Notes: generated by a model not told the origin, from the sequence alone. DNA of 64,000 nt from Eutypa lata (GCA_022661535.1 JAKULF010000010.1:1116001-1180000), one strand, 5' to 3'; positions 1 to 12,131 are shown, counted from the stretch's first letter. Numbers and translations: made by a program.

Positions 1-76
1 ACATTATCCAAGAACAAGAAACAACTTGAAAAATTAGAAAGAAGGTACTCCACTAATCTCAGGTGTGGCGGTCTCC

Positions 77-628
77 ATGCCGCCACCGCTCTCGAAAAAT
101 AGAATGGGCGACGGCGACTGGGAAGGTTCCGAGGCATTCTCGATTGTGCAGCAAGCACGCCTCCAGCGACCGCTCCAAGAAGACGATCTAAAACAACGCA
201 GGCGACGGAAAACCCACCCGGCCGAGCGTGCCCGGCAAGATGTATGGCGCCGGCAGCGGTTCGCCGACCGCGTGTTCTTGAACTACGACGGCCCTCAGCT
301 TTTCACTACTACTGCGACCACCACCACCACCACCACCACAAACAACCCCCAGACGACCCTTGCGGATTTCGTCTGTGATGGTGACGGTGATGATGACGCC
401 GATGACATGGTAGCCGTCGGCTTGGAGAATCGCCGTGAGCAGGTCCTCCAGTACGTCCACTTCGACGTCGATGCGGGGCAGTCGCCGTGGATCGAGCGCG
501 ATGACCGGAGGCGCGCGGGCGACCTGGATGAGGTGGATAGGTATGAGGCGTCGCGGGCGAGGGATGAGCGGGCACTTGAGGAGTTGTTGAGGGTTGTGGC
601 TGAGAGGGGCAGGGGGGGAGGGAGATAG
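77..628 (+). CDS. Low-complexity hypothetical protein
   Basis: I do not recognise this protein. The first ATG of the open frame is at 77, giving 183 residues, but the frame stays open upstream to about position 38. A branch-like CTAAT followed by CTCAG lies just before it (54-62), so it could instead be a later exon of a gene starting outside the window. The product is very charged: an Arg-rich stretch near residues 38-63, a run of Thr encoded by an ACC/ACT microsatellite (about 305-341), an Asp/Gly acidic patch and an Arg-rich tail. No known domain is visible. The complementary strand is also open, as expected for repetitive GC-rich DNA, so the coding assignment is tentative. Confidence 0.4.
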   Translation: MPPPLSKNRMGDGDWEGSEAFSIVQQARLQRPLQEDDLKQRRRRKTHPAERARQDVWRRQRFADRVFLNYDGPQLFTTTATTTTTTTTNNPQTTLADFVCDGDGDDDADDMVAVGLENRREQVLQYVHFDVDAGQSPWIERDDRRRAGDLDEVDRYEASRARDERALEELLRVVAERGRGGGR

Positions 629-1189
629 AAATGGAGTCGGAGCATGGAGGCAGATAGGGGGAAGATAGGGGGAAGATGGGGGGAGACATGCTGTGTGGGA
701 TTTGGCATGTGGCTAACTAGAAACAGAAGCTAGGATCACTAAGATGATTCCATTGATGAAGTTATCCGGTATTCGTCCCTTAACCAGGAAAATAGCAGTA
801 GTCACATTCTAATAAAACTTCGTGTAGCCTACAGGATTAGCTTTAAGGGGAAAAGACATGATTCTTCAAAACTCCATACTTCTCAATCTAACTATGTTGA
901 TATCTTCTTGTACTAACTAGCTCAATGTCAAACCAGTCTTGGCCGGGAATAGCTAGCGTAAACATACATAGTACACGTTGTTGCAGCATTATGGTACGTT
1001 ATGCGCATTGCACAAGCTCCCAAAAGTTTGAACTCGATGGGACTATGAAGATATTGAGGGCATAATAGGACATAGTATACTAAGATACTTGTAAACTCCC
1101 GAGAAGCCCTTATGTCCTCCCAGTGCGGTTATGGAAACTAACATCCCAGCGCCACTTAGCAAATGCATGCAAACTAAAGATCCCCTTTC
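629..1189. other. Intergenic, no feature seen
   Basis: The interval holds a purine-rich GGGGGAAGATAG tract just after the first gene (about 650-685) and then ordinary AT-richer sequence up to the 3' end of the F-box/ankyrin gene. I see no coding exon or RNA gene. Confidence 0.5.
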
Positions 1190-2980
1190 TTAGTCAAGAA
1201 TGGGCCCATCAATCAAGTGTCGAGCTGAAAGGAGACCCCTGCTCTGATATGTACGAAGAAAGGTCGTGATAGAGTTTGCTGTGTCACGATCCAGTCGCGG
1301 GTTGATGCAATCGAAAATGGTAGAACCGGAAAGGTTAGCCTGGTTCATATTCGCGCCTCGTTCCAACAGCCAGGAAATAGTTTCTAATGGTCGCGACTCT
1401 CGATGAAGTGGTGTGTCGCTTGCCACTGCTGCGATTAAGGGGAATTCTCCTTCCCATTGCTCCCACCCTGCGCCACATAAAATATGAGTGGCAAGTGTGA
1501 CCGAAGCTCCCGCTTCGACGAGGAGTTCCATTAGCCATGGCCGGTGGGCGGCCGTAGCAGCGAGGAGAGCCGCTCGCAACTGGGAGGTGCCAGCAGCCAA
1601 TAATCTTTTTACTAATTGCACCGCTTCTCGTTCCACGGCCTCCTTATAGCCGCCATACGACTCTTCGCTTTTGACATTCCTCTCTCTCTTCTTCCAGTTG
1701 GAAAAGGCCCTATCGCCCGCAAGACTATCCATGCAAGCTAGCGTAACCGGAAGAAAGCCATCGGAACCGTCGAACTCCATACCGTTATATAATACGCCCT
1801 CATAAGGGGCGCCTATGGCAGCTCCAGCATCAATAAGTACATTTGCTTCTCGGTACCATGCATAGTAGCAGGCTACATGGAGCGGCTTGCAATTGGGGCC
1901 AAGGGAGTAGTTGACGTCTGCACCATGATCTAATAGCCACCGGATTGTATGGATGCTGTGAGGTTTTCCATGAGCGTGCAATAAGGGGGTCAAGCCTAGG
2001 TGATCCTGGGCATCGATCTCTGCCAACTGTTTGTCAAGCAGCAGCTGCATGATTGATAGAATACCTTCCGAGGCTGCCAGGTGAAAGGCTGTTGACTGAG
2101 GGTTGTCTAAGTCAATGACAATTGTTGACCCTAGGGTTATCAAGAGACTTGCCATAGACTCTCTATTATGGCATAATGCTATGTGTATCGGTGTCGAAGC
2201 GGTGAACATTAGCTCGCCATTATCGCCCTCTAAATCACCGTATGCGACTACGTCCGGCCGCACTGATTCGGGAATAATCGACAAAAGACAATGATAACAA
2301 TCACAGAGCCCGAGCGACGGCACGTTGATATATGCCCCACGTTTGAGCAACAGCCTCACAATAGAATCGCAGTCGATCATTACGGCGGTATGCAGAGGAA
2401 ACCAGTAGCAGGCCTGTAGCCAGTACTGATCTGTGTAGATGAGAGGATCGTAAGCCTCATCAAGTCTTATGAGTTGATTGAAATAGGTTCGAGGGTCGAA
2501 TTGGCTTGAACCTGTCTTGATTGGTAGGCGAGAAAACAACGCTTTGTCTTCATCGCAACATCGTTGGAATTGATTGCTTGTTCTGAGTTCAACTTCCGTA
2601 CTACATTCTTCAGTGCGCTTCTCAGCATTAGAATAAGCCGCATTCCAAAGGGAATGTCCATAGACGGTGTCCAGGGCTTCCATTGGAGAACAAATCAAAT
2701 CCTTGGACCATCCAATTCTTCCTTCTGTCGCGAACCGAAACGGCCGGTTTGGATCCACGCCGGCATCTAGCAATTTCTCCACGAGCCGGATATTGCCCGT
2801 ACCACAGGCCCAGCAGAGCAAGTAAGGATGTCTGCGGGCCGCGAGTAAATGCAAACCATTGTCTGCTAGGCCATGAAGACGACGGCAAGTGAGTGAGAGG
2901 GCATGTAGGTAGTGGATGTGGGTGAGACGGGAGGTGATGTCTAGAAGAGTTTCGTTTGGAAGCGTCATCAAGGAGGCCAT
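1190..2980 (-). CDS. F-box and ankyrin-repeat protein
   Basis: This is an uninterrupted 596-residue frame. Residues 5-45 form an F-box (LPNETLLDITSRL, then LSLTCRRLHGLA), the segment that normally docks on Skp1 in SCF ubiquitin ligases. At least seven ankyrin units follow, for example around residues 52-75 (LLDAGVDPN), 197-220 (HTAVMIDCDSIVRLLLKRGA), 265-290, 297-325, 330-357 (IRWLLDHGADVN), 366-392 and 470-498. Ankyrins would be the substrate-binding part. The family is known: F-box/ankyrin proteins are abundant and fast-evolving in filamentous ascomycetes. The target is unknown. The ATG at 2980 is chosen because the F-box begins right after it. No intron is needed. Confidence 0.86.
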   Translation of the reverse strand: MASLMTLPNETLLDITSRLTHIHYLHALSLTCRRLHGLADNGLHLLAARRHPYLLCWACGTGNIRLVEKLLDAGVDPNRPFRFATEGRIGWSKDLICSPMEALDTVYGHSLWNAAYSNAEKRTEECSTEVELRTSNQFQRCCDEDKALFSRLPIKTGSSQFDPRTYFNQLIRLDEAYDPLIYTDQYWLQACYWFPLHTAVMIDCDSIVRLLLKRGAYINVPSLGLCDCYHCLLSIIPESVRPDVVAYGDLEGDNGELMFTASTPIHIALCHNRESMASLLITLGSTIVIDLDNPQSTAFHLAASEGILSIMQLLLDKQLAEIDAQDHLGLTPLLHAHGKPHSIHTIRWLLDHGADVNYSLGPNCKPLHVACYYAWYREANVLIDAGAAIGAPYEGVLYNGMEFDGSDGFLPVTLACMDSLAGDRAFSNWKKRERNVKSEESYGGYKEAVEREAVQLVKRLLAAGTSQLRAALLAATAAHRPWLMELLVEAGASVTLATHILCGAGWEQWEGEFPLIAAVASDTPLHRESRPLETISWLLERGANMNQANLSGSTIFDCINPRLDRDTANSITTFLRTYQSRGLLSARHLIDGPILD

Positions 2981-4308
2981 CCTCGGAAATTGTGCCTTTA
3001 GCGAACCGGCATTTCAGTTGGATGGGATGCTAAGTTCGTTGTAGGAGGTAGGAAACATTTGAAGGTTCCGGTAGATGGTCTAATTGGCTTTGGGGGGGCA
3101 AGTAGGTAGGTAGGATGTAGGCATAGACTGTATGGTACCTTCCATCCCCATTCTCAAGCTGTATCGTACCTTCCCGTGAAATCGGTTCTCTTGAAGAGAA
3201 GTTGTAGACCTCATGATGGAAGGTGCAATTCTTTGAACATCTACATAAAATCGATGACCAGGTGTATAAGTGATCCTCTGTGCTCTTTCAGTCCGTATGT
3301 TTCCGGGCGGAGGGTTATTTCTGTAGGTAGTGAATACCTAGAACCAATCTCATCCAATTTAGGGAGAAGTTTGTAAACAGCGCAATAAGGCTATCCTCGT
3401 GGTTCATTAAGTTTGCGACGTTGTCTATCTACGTATGTACCCAGCTATATATATACACAGTATGTGAAGTGCAGGTGCAAGAAGCTACTTATTAACCAAC
3501 TGCCCATTTAAATACCTAGACATGGGTGCTTTGTAAGACGAGACGAGAGTTGCCTTTGGGACCTACCAAAACAGAATGATGATGTGTAAAGGAAGAGCTT
3601 ATCCCTCCTGTAGTACTTTTTTTACCCGGCACCTGAAGAAACCTGTCTGGGCCGAGTCGTCGACTAGGCTGAGCCCGTAACTTGTGATTGCGAACCCATT
3701 TCAGAGGGGACCATAAGGCCTCTTGCTCGCCATGTTATACTTATGCCAGATATTCTGAGGCTACCATTAGCCACTTATAAAGAATCAGAGCTGAATTAGG
3801 AGAAGAGTTGCCAAGATACATGAGAATGTCTCAAGTTTACATGTAGTCACTAGATTCCACATGTTAATTACATATTGCTTTTAATATGGAACTTATTGCT
3901 CCCCATTGAATCATGTGTGATTAAACCAGGTCCAAACCTAATATACTTACTTGCATACCTAAGTTAATGTTGCCCCTCATGCAATAAACCAGAAGCTACG
4001 TCATGCTTGCACCATTGGGTTCATTCCATATGAACCATGATACAGTTGGACCTGCTAACCAGATCATGTGTGCATGATTTTACTCCTTGGAAGTTTCACA
4101 AATAATACCTAGGTAGCTGATTCTGGAGTTATTAAAGGTTTGCCTGCTGCTTTCAACTACGTAACTAATTCATAAAAGAACCTCTTCCACATCATCAATC
4201 CCGGCGTCAACAATACAGCAACGTTGACATCTCGATCGAGTGCACTATAAGTAACGAATAAACCTACGAAGCAAATAACGGTGACCTAGTGATACAAACA
4301 ACGTCAAA
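2981..4308. other. Intergenic between divergent genes
   Basis: This 1.3 kb spacer separates the F-box gene (minus) from PMP3 (plus), so it must hold both promoters. It has a GTAGGTAGGTAGG tract near 3101-3115 and a TATATATA stretch near 3447-3455. No coding exon could be supported. Confidence 0.5.
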
Positions 4309-4717
4309 ATGGGTGCTGTTTCAGCTGTTCTTGTTGTCCTCATAACCCTATTCTGTAAGTCGAAGAGGATTCCAAATCTACAACCACTTACTAACCTCGA
4401 GCTCTTCAAGTCCCTCCCGTTGGTGTTTGGATAGTGGCAGGATGTGGTGCCGACCTCTTCATCAACATCTGCCTCACGCTTCTCGGGTAAGTGTACCATG
4501 TAGTCTTCGGTCTATCTGTCCAATATTCGAGCTAATTGACCCCTTCACTAGCTACATACCTGGCCATATTCATGCTTTCTACCTTGAATACGTCTACTAC
4601 GACCGACAAGAACAAGCGAACCGAAATCAATTCGCTACCGGACGCGCCCCTGGAATATATTCGGACAGAGTCCAAACAGGTGGTCGTGGATACGGAACGA
4701 TGGTGCCACCTACCTAA
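4309..4717 (+). CDS. PMP3: PMP3/RCI2 (UPF0057) small membrane protein
   Basis: Three exons, 4309-4354, 4411-4486 and 4552-4717, join in frame to a peptide of 95 residues. Both introns have GTAAGT donors, and CTAAC lies upstream of the first acceptor. The joined product carries the family signature in order: FFPPVGVW, GCGADLFINI, LTLLGYIPGHIHAFY. Two hydrophobic helices are visible, about residues 3-24 and 30-50. Pmp3-type proteolipids sit in the plasma membrane and affect membrane potential and salt or cation tolerance in yeast and plants. The protein is longer than the roughly 55-residue yeast form because of a hydrophilic tail of about 40 residues after the second helix, rich in Tyr, Arg, Gln and Gly. 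Such tails occur in several filamentous fungal paralogues. The second exon boundary cuts the conserved GY pair, which supports the gene model. Confidence 0.95.
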
Positions 4718-7149
4718 GCCAATCTGCGGCGTGGGTTTGTTGCATTTCATACATGCCGTTCTATGCGAAAATGGCGATGCGCGAAACTGCAGTTGGTCTT
4801 GGTTGTCTAGGCACGTGAGATATGATGGTTAGCCTATGATACCTTTCGGTACTGTAGCTTAACCACCAGTATTCTCGGTTTAATGGCGGTGGTAAAGAAA
4901 CGGGCAGCAATAATGATGTGCTTGGCTGCTATTGTCGTATGCAAGGAGGTTATGCGCAAGCAAGCAAAGATGTATTATAAACATCGATGCATTGACCCTA
5001 GCTATTTGTTTAAGTCGTAACATTTTCTGACAAGCAATCGGTCCTATCCAGTCTGTAGACGAGGGTTCTGTCAAGATGCATTATATCTAAATGTAATAAG
5101 TGATGGCGATTTGAAGATCATGGCGAACCCCACTCCGTGTGCTCATGCCCTTAGATGGATCTTACCGGGATGCTACGAACGAGTCAACCGGCTCAGCTCC
5201 GTCCACGTATGTAAATATGAACGACCTTCTTTTAAGGCTGTTGGCCGAAGCGCGTAGGAAAGTGATAGGGAGATCCAGAACTAGTAAAGCTTGTAGCGCT
5301 GCATATCTACGGGATAAAGGGACCGATGGAGCCTATCAAGCCGTCTGATCTGTTTCTTCCGCGTCTCCTAATAGGTGAATCGTCTTCGGAGCTAAGGGGG
5401 ATTTTGTTTCTTTTAAGTGGTTAACTTGCTCCGGAATCGAAAAGGTCAGCTGGAACTAGAGCGTTCTAAGAAATGCGCGAACACGTAGCAATGCGTGATG
5501 GTTCATCAATCAATCTTCCTTTTCACATCCACATGTACTAGTCCTGCTTGTCCTGTCCACGTATGAGTTTCGGCATTTCTGGTCCTTTAAGCTTATTAGT
5601 TCAACCATTATACTAGCTTCCTGTAGTGAACTATTGTATGCTTACCAACATTGGATCTAAAGTGACCTGCCTGCCAGCCTGCTTAAACTTAACCCCACGA
5701 GGTCCTTTAAGGCCCCTCATTCTCGATTGTCCATTTTCGGTATATCTTGAGTGGGTGGGGCAGGACGATCTTCCTTGATAAAGATCAAGGTAAGTTGGGA
5801 ACAACTTTAGTGGGTGGTTGAACAACTCAAGTTTGTGTATCTTTTACTCAAAATGGACATTTTTATTCTCTTGACCGCTGCAGGTGAGAAGAATAGCAGA
5901 CCAGAATGGCAGAAATGGTTTCCGGGAAGTGTGGGATTTTCTGATTCGCCCTTCAATTTGGAGCATTTACTTCAGGATCCCCTTTTTCGACCAGTTAGAG
6001 ATTCATAAAGTCTCCTGCCCCATGTTCGTTCAGCAAACCCACCCAAGCCCATGGTGGTCCCCCATTATAATAAACCCCTGTCAGAACGTTTTCAAAGCCG
6101 CCATTTGAAAGGCACCACGACTTCGTGCAGCTCTTTGCTTCATGCAGCATTAGCACAGCGCATCAGATCCTATTAAGTGATAAAAATCAATTTATGTAGC
6201 ACTACGACCAGTCACAAACCAAGCAGACTCTGAAATGGGTCAAGATAGAAGAACAGAAGTGGAAAAAAAGACGAACCGACCGGTAAAAAAAAAAAGTGAA
6301 CATGAACATTGTCTTTCGTCTTTCCCCTCCCCTCCCCTCCTTCTTTCTTGAGTTTCCAGATCAATTCTGAGATCCACTACCTACTCAGATCAACCCACCC
6401 CCAGATTTTTGCATACAACCGGAGGGTTGCTATACTCAATCTATCTGCATAGGCGTCAGGACATTAAGCTCATGCAGGCATTTGTTTCAGGTTCAACACC
6501 AAGAATCTGTTTTCTGCATTTGATCGATCTTCCCTAAACCATTCATCATCCACGTTTCTGTGTTGCGTTGACGTCGATCGTGTGTCTATGTAGATGTGGA
6601 TTTCATTGAACCTACACCACACGAAACAGCAACACACCCCTTCGAACCCCTCCCTCCCCTGAAGCTCTCTCTACAGACCTACCTAACGTAGTCGTCTGGC
6701 TGCATTACAAGCCTACACACCTACATACCTACACACATTACAAGCCTAGAGACATACATGATCCGTATCCACCACTTCTCAATGCACAATTTCTATTCTT
6801 GAATATTCCCGGCAGATTCTCGAACACCCCTCGCGCTTGTTATAGGCCGAGCATTGATTCTAATCAACTTGCATAGTCGGTATGCCTGTTTACCATTGGC
6901 ATGTCCAAGACTAAAGATCGAATGTTCTCAAACTAAGAACGTACGGCGTACATCACACATATTGGACCCACGATTGACTGCCTCCATCCTTCAGACCTAC
7001 ATACATAGGTACGGAATACGTGCGTCCATACATACATACATGCCTACATACATGATACATAGGTAGACGTGGACGTACTCACACTTCTGAGATATCCCGT
7101 ATCTGATGCTTATTTGGCTCCCACCTCCCCTTATCCATGCATATATGAA
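4718..7149. other. Intergenic and probable leader of next gene
   Basis: Nothing coding is supported in this 2.4 kb. Near the right end, pyrimidine-rich CCCCTCCCCTCC tracts (about 6324-6341) and CATACATACATAC / CCTACATA repeats (about 6718-7060) look like a fungal promoter and long 5' leader for the gene at 7150. Confidence 0.5.
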
Positions 7150-8751
7150 ATGGCATCTATCCGCTCTCAGCCCCAGCGACAATCCGGGGGCATGACGGGC
7201 CCGGTTACTAACACCAATACTATCACTTCTGCTGCTGCTGCCGCCGCCGCTGCTACTACTGCGCCTGCTACCACAACCACAACTGCAACCACTCCTTCTA
7301 CCTTCAGTACATCCGAACGTCCTTCCCGACCTCGATCAAGGAAATCTCGACGCCGCCACTCTATACCCTTCGCTTTCCCTCCTCTTTTTCAGCCCAACGC
7401 ATCCTCCACTTCTATCGTACCTAACACAGCCGAAGGACGCCCCATACCGCTGGACGATTCTACCACTACCCATCGCACTACTGCCCTGCGCGAACTTAAT
7501 CGCTCCCAGCCAGTCGTACGCCATCGCTATACAAAGAGTGGTAGTACCCCCAGTACCACGAGCACTACGACCGGAACCTATTCTCAACCCGTCTTAGTTC
7601 GAACTTACTCTGGCCCTCCCCCGTCGTCTGCGAGTCGTCCCGCTAGCCGTCGTGTACCGCTCTCGACCGTATCCGTGACATCGAACGCTTCCAACTCCAA
7701 TTGGCGCCTGGGTCGGAACGGAATGGCAATGAATATAGTGCGCCAGAAGGGGAAGAAGCATGTGGGTGCCGATGCTAAGTTGCCTCCGCTAGAAGCCTTC
7801 AGCTTCAAGAGCATCATGACAGATATGCAACAAGACATTGGGGCCGATCTAGATCGGATAGCAGAGATTTGTGCGCGGTCCAGGTACTCTCTGAGCAACC
7901 AGTACGAGGTGCATGTCACCCCTCACGGGTCTGGAGCTGGGTTCTTGAGATCTGTGGCAGGCCCCTCAAGGCATAATATTCCTGGTGGACCAACGCTTCA
8001 AGCGATAACAAGCGACGATGAACACGGCAGCACGAGAAGCAAGAAGCGAAGGAGCGGCGCTCGGCGGAGAAGCGCCGCCTATGGTACGTTGGAGACGATT
8101 ATGAGCTCTAGCCGCTCTTCGGATGAGGAAAAGAGCAAGAAGAAATCAGCGGCAGAAATAGCAGAAGAGGTACGTGGCAGGGCTGCAAGGTCTGGTTCGA
8201 ATGGAAGCGGGCAAACGCCAAATAGCACCGAGGCGCAGGCCAGCAGTGAACAGCAAGGGGAGCAGAGGAAAGTTGCTCGACGAAAGTCCCCTTCTTTCGC
8301 CAATGCTGTCCTAGACAGCTCTCGCAGCCAAGCACCCCCCAGCGAAGGGGGTTCACCCAGGACGTCAGGAACGGCTCTAGTTAGTGGGCCTGCCAAACCA
8401 AAGACGTCTCGGAGTCATCTTGAGATCAGAACGTCATCAGAAGATCCAGCCGTTGGAAACTATACGCATGAGACTCCCCCGCAGCCATCACAGGCTGTAG
8501 TCTCCGAGTCTATGGCGTCAGCGGCAATTACAAATCCAGAGGAGCCGAGGAACCAGCCCGGATTGCTATCCGGGTTTAGCTCTTGGGTGCCCTGGATAGG
8601 GAATGCTATCACGGAGGTAGCGAGCTCGGACCAGAAGTCCAGCAGAAATAAGAGCTACGCCGAGGGCACCCTCCGAGAGCTGCTCAAAGGGACAGACTCT
8701 TCTCCCGATCAGAAGGGCAAAGGTATTGATGGTGCTGAGCGGATGAATTGA
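7150..8751 (+). CDS. Ser/Thr/Arg-rich unknown protein
   Basis: I do not recognise this 533-residue protein. The first good ATG is at 7150, although the frame is open further upstream. The N-terminal third is low complexity: an Ala/Thr run (about residues 25-50), then Ser/Arg-rich and basic segments (RSRKSRRRH at about 62-70). One block looks constrained, residues 213-260, with FSFKSIMTDMQQDIGADLDR followed by IAEICARSRYSLSNQYEVHV. It is predicted helical and free of low complexity. A second candidate block near residues 470-516 contains SGFSSWVPWIGNAI. Between them lie basic KKRRSGARRRS-type stretches that could act as nuclear signals. No enzymatic motif is visible. The balanced composition of the central block and the absence of stops over 1.6 kb support a real gene. 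Confidence 0.75.
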   Translation: MASIRSQPQRQSGGMTGPVTNTNTITSAAAAAAAATTAPATTTTTATTPSTFSTSERPSRPRSRKSRRRHSIPFAFPPLFQPNASSTSIVPNTAEGRPIPLDDSTTTHRTTALRELNRSQPVVRHRYTKSGSTPSTTSTTTGTYSQPVLVRTYSGPPPSSASRPASRRVPLSTVSVTSNASNSNWRLGRNGMAMNIVRQKGKKHVGADAKLPPLEAFSFKSIMTDMQQDIGADLDRIAEICARSRYSLSNQYEVHVTPHGSGAGFLRSVAGPSRHNIPGGPTLQAITSDDEHGSTRSKKRRSGARRRSAAYGTLETIMSSSRSSDEEKSKKKSAAEIAEEVRGRAARSGSNGSGQTPNSTEAQASSEQQGEQRKVARRKSPSFANAVLDSSRSQAPPSEGGSPRTSGTALVSGPAKPKTSRSHLEIRTSSEDPAVGNYTHETPPQPSQAVVSESMASAAITNPEEPRNQPGLLSGFSSWVPWIGNAITEVASSDQKSSRNKSYAEGTLRELLKGTDSSPDQKGKGIDGAERMN

Positions 8752-11744
8752 GAATAACGTGATTTATGTGTATCGATGTACCACGGTTGGAGTTTATACT
8801 TGTCCTTTCCTAAAAGACCTCAAAAGGCATGACGTCCAAGTGGACTGACTTTATAATACCCGGGCAACCATCCACGGCGGTGTGTTTTCTTCAAGCTGGC
8901 TGAAAGGAGTCCCATTTTTCTACGTAATGGAAGACAAAAAACGGCACTGGTAATTGTTGGCGTTGATCCCCAAAAGACAAAAATGGTATAGAAGCGTCAG
9001 CGAGCGAACTGATATTGTCCGTAATGTCGTGGACAAAAGAGCCTGAGAATGGCTTGGTCGGTGTTTGTACAGTATCTTACTTGCATTGGACATTTAGCTT
9101 GGCTGGCCATAGGGAAAGAAAAAAGCTATGATATATATATCCCCTGAAAGCAATGTAAGATAACGCTCGAGGAAGGGGTTGCGATAGCTAGTCCTAGTCG
9201 TGTTCATATCATTTACTTGGTCTCGCTGTTGTTGTACTGCACTAGGTTGAATTATATGTGTCGGGGGAAACACGATACTAATCTGTCTATGTTCTTTACA
9301 TGGCTAAGAGCAAGGCTTGAGAATTGTCTCTTGAGGGAAGCTGTTGTCTTTAATCAAGCATCGAGGTCTATTGTTCCTGGAAGCTGTTACCTTCACTACA
9401 TATCGCGGCCTGTATAGACCTAACCAGACATTGATATTCAAACTACTTTCACACATCTGATACCTAGGGGCTTCGATTCACTTGTCATCTATTTTGCGAC
9501 TTGTGACTACCATCCACTGGAATAGTCAGTCACCTCAAACCCTTTAGTACTCACACCTCGTGTGAAGTTGAGAGTAGTGGCCTAGTCGTAGAAAAAGGGG
9601 GCCGTCACTCTGATAGACCGCAGTGTTGAAACAACATCAAGGAGGGCGCAATCCACGATTGGAACCTTACGTACGCACTACCCGGGTTATATCATTAGCC
9701 ATTCATACAACATGGCAGATTTGAAGAGTATCAGGAGGGAAGCCTATCGCTAGATAGGCGGACCCTATCGTTTCCTCCTTGCCAGCAAATAATGATAGGA
9801 AACATAGGGGCGCTGATGGATACCTGTTCAACTGTAGCCATAATTGTATGGGAAGAACACATTCTAGTTACTATTCCATGCGAACTACGGAACTACGAGG
9901 TGCCTGTGGGCGCATTAAAACGCATCTATTGTTATTCTTCTCATGCAGAACACGCGTCTGTTCCTCCCCGGTTCCTTATCCTTTTCTCTTTCCTATAGAC
10001 TTAGTAGATTTGAGAGGAAGTCAACCCAGGTTCCTTATTCGAAGATAGATAGAGGAGGAAGCTACGTTTACCGACGATATGTTCCCTTGACTTCCCTAGA
10101 GGGCTTCTATCTAGCTAGGCATCTAGATCAACCAGCGGGTCCAGAACCATCCGTCTTGCCCCGTTCGCCCCTGGAACTCTCCCCAGAACAGTGCGTGAAC
10201 CCTAGCTACGATGAAGCTAGCCAGTCGACACTGTCGACTCGACAGGCAGACAGCCTACGGCAGTCCGGCTAAGCCTAGGAGGCAAACTCTTCAGCCCCTG
10301 AACAAGACGCCGTAAAAAAGGGGGCCAGACCGGCAGGCTTAGACACGAGGCTGCCTAGTCCGACCTCCTCAAAGTAAGGGACAGAAACGCATTGCATGAG
10401 CCTCCAACTAGCGAGTTAATGGCCTTGCGTTCTATGCAGGTCATTGGGCTAAGAACGATGGCCCCCCTTAGCCTTTGAGGCAAATGAAGGTCACCCATCC
10501 ATCAAGCTCAACCAACCTTGACATAACTAGACAAAAGACACCTCACCCGTATATCCAGTGCTCGCGAAACAAGAAAAGAGGCAAGCACAGACAGACGGAT
10601 AGGCAGATAGGCAGTAGTACCTAGAAGAGAAACTAGTCCAGACTACGTTGCGCTCGGAAGCCTCCCGAAGAGAGGTCCAAGCTGAAAACCCCCCCCCGGA
10701 GCCAAGCTGCGCGATACCTACCTACTATCAGCATCTCTCGTACGCACCGTATTTCCTATACGCCACGATGACGCCTATCTACACCGCCGGTGACTACATA
10801 ATTACATACATATGTACATACTTCACTAGACTACGTCGTACAAACAACGGGCGCTAGGGGAGTTAAGCTGGTTCAGTCATCGGTCGGTCAGTCAAATCGA
10901 GGATGATTTCCGTCCCTGCTGTTTCAGATCGGGGAAGAGGACTCACTTACCTACCTACTGCCTACTTGTCGCCTACTCACCACCTACAAGAGCGCAATAA
11001 TTAATTCTACATACTTAGGCAGGGTAGATCACCTACGATGTAGGTATGTAGGCATGTATACGTACGCACGTAGGTACTTACCTCCCGTCATTTTCTATGT
11101 TCCTTTTCGGGGCCGAGCTGGTCTAGGCAACGAGCTATCTGCATTCGTTATCTTTCTATATGGTGCTATTTCTTTGCCATCCTTCCTCTGTCATCAAATC
11201 TGGAGTTTGAGTAGGTAAGTGAGACCCGCCCCGCAACGGACAGCCTTACCTGCCTTACCTTACTACTACTTCTAACCTACCCGTGCCGTTCCGTCAGCCC
11301 CAGAAGGCGGGCGGGAGGATCTCAAGGAAGAGTGAAGAAGAAAAAAGGGGGGGGGGGGGAAAGATGGAGTAAATGGAGGCCCAAAAAAAGATGTTAAAAC
11401 CTAGCGGGCGCAATGTTTTTCATGGATTGCGCGTATATGCCCATTTGATGTATGGGCGTGTATCCTGAAGGAAGAGCCGGAAGAATCCTACTACCTAATT
11501 ACATAGTTGCAACAAGTACTCTACTTTCCTATAGTTATAGCGTTTGTGTGGAGATGCGTCGCATCGCAGCATCGCATCGCATGTAATCAGAGGGGTCGGT
11601 TCCGAAGACGTGGGAAAACTCTTTTTTGTTGGATGAGAAATATGCAAAATGAGAATTTTTTAAATTTTTTAATATCTTAAAACGTTTTTTACTCTGCAGA
11701 TGCAGTGCCACATAGTCAGGAGGCGAGAGTAACAATAACAAACA

Positions 11745-11746
11745 GT

Positions 11747-11787
<41 letters not shown>

Positions 11788-11793
11788 CGATAA

Positions 11794-11814
<21 letters not shown>
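11745..11814. repeat. (AAC)n followed by (GGC)n microsatellite
   Basis: About 45 bases of AAC triplets run directly into a short GATAAC link and seven GGC triplets, then GACGACGAC. The open frame through it would encode poly-Asn, poly-Gly and Asp, but nothing around it looks like a protein. Confidence 0.9.
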
Positions 11815-11824
<10 letters not shown>

Positions 11825-12108
11825 ATGATTGAACGTCGGCGGCTCGGGAACCTCATGCAACGTGAATTCTCAGGGCATTACTGGTTCGGCACTATGAATA
11901 TATTCTTGCCTATGGTCCTACTCTATAGTGGCCATGATGTAAACTGAAGGACGGATTGGCTGGCTGATATGCATGTTACGTGCGTGCGTTGCCTACCCAA
12001 CTATCATCTGCAGGTAATCTACTCTCTCCCTTTCTCTACGTCTATTCCTGTGCTACTTATCTAGCATGCACCAACTCTGGGCCAAACAGCGGTGGAGCGG
12101 CCCCCAAT

Positions 12109-12131
12109 GCCACCACCACCACCACCACCAC
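12109..12131. repeat. (CCA)n microsatellite
   Basis: A run of seven or more CCA triplets stands in otherwise noncoding sequence. Confidence 0.85.

Noticed and set aside
11705..11947. Open frame with poly-Asn and poly-Gly
   Set aside because: It is produced almost wholly by the AAC and GGC microsatellites, with no conserved flank.
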